NCBI GenBank assembly: GCA_937896265.1
Contig: CALBMD010000337.1
Location: 1-5,291 of the forward strand
Reading direction: 5' to 3'
DNA from: an uncultured Pseudomonadota bacterium
Lineage (GTDB): Bacteria; Bdellovibrionota_B; Oligoflexia; Oligoflexales; Bog-1112
Length of the DNA stretch: 5,291 bases
The notes beneath the pieces were generated by a model. The model saw only the letters and a list, made by a program, of their open reading frames with translations. It was not told where the DNA came from and did no database searches. Position numbers and translations under genes: made by a program. Position 1 is the first letter of the stretch. Each line of letters starts with the position of its first letter. Below, one piece after another: positions 5,252 through 5,291 of this stretch.

Positions 5252-5291
5252 GATAGTTTCTAGCTAGTTTGTAATAGCAGCCTGGCATAAG

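Overview
The window most resembles a member of the Bdellovibrionota (Bdellovibrio/Oligoflexia-like predatory or related bacteria). The main reason is the 305-residue flagellin, whose D0/D1 wording (for example DGISLVQTAEGGL, IQAASDTIGD, TEFNG and the C-terminal QAGTSVLA) recalls that group. The moderately low G+C content agrees. The assignment is from memory of family sequences and has not been checked by a search. The first 36 bases are not biological: they are an Illumina TruSeq adapter fused to the contig end. The real left edge is therefore about base 37, inside a truncated gene.

Left part, plus strand: the 3' end of an unrecognised gene (38-346) overlaps by 44 bases a gene for a 300-residue exported protein of unknown function (303-1205). 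That second gene has a TTG start, a good ribosome binding site, a signal peptide and six cysteines in the mature part. A 133-base leader region follows, with a possible FliA (sigma-28) promoter and a hairpin/GGA arrangement resembling a CsrA binding region. It precedes the flagellin gene fliC (1339-2256).

Right part, minus strand: a compact four-gene run is transcribed right to left and converges on fliC. In order of transcription the genes are a typical 2-Cys peroxiredoxin, a class IIA HAD hydrolase, the ABC ATPase CcmA and the membrane permease CcmB. Gene spacing is -4 to +13 bases, so one operon is likely. CcmAB belongs to cytochrome c maturation system I, so the run combines peroxide defence with haem-protein assembly. 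The link to the HAD enzyme is unclear. A sigma-70-like promoter and a strong ribosome binding site precede the peroxiredoxin.

Right end (4975-5291), without a recognisable gene: beyond the peroxiredoxin promoter lies a perfect 23-bp-arm palindrome. Directly abutting it is a cluster of TGGGAAC/GTTCCCA repeats, one copy inverted and four in a 14-16 bp tandem array. This composite looks like a REP/MITE-type intergenic element and is the least explained part of the window. No complete new defence or mobile system is visible.
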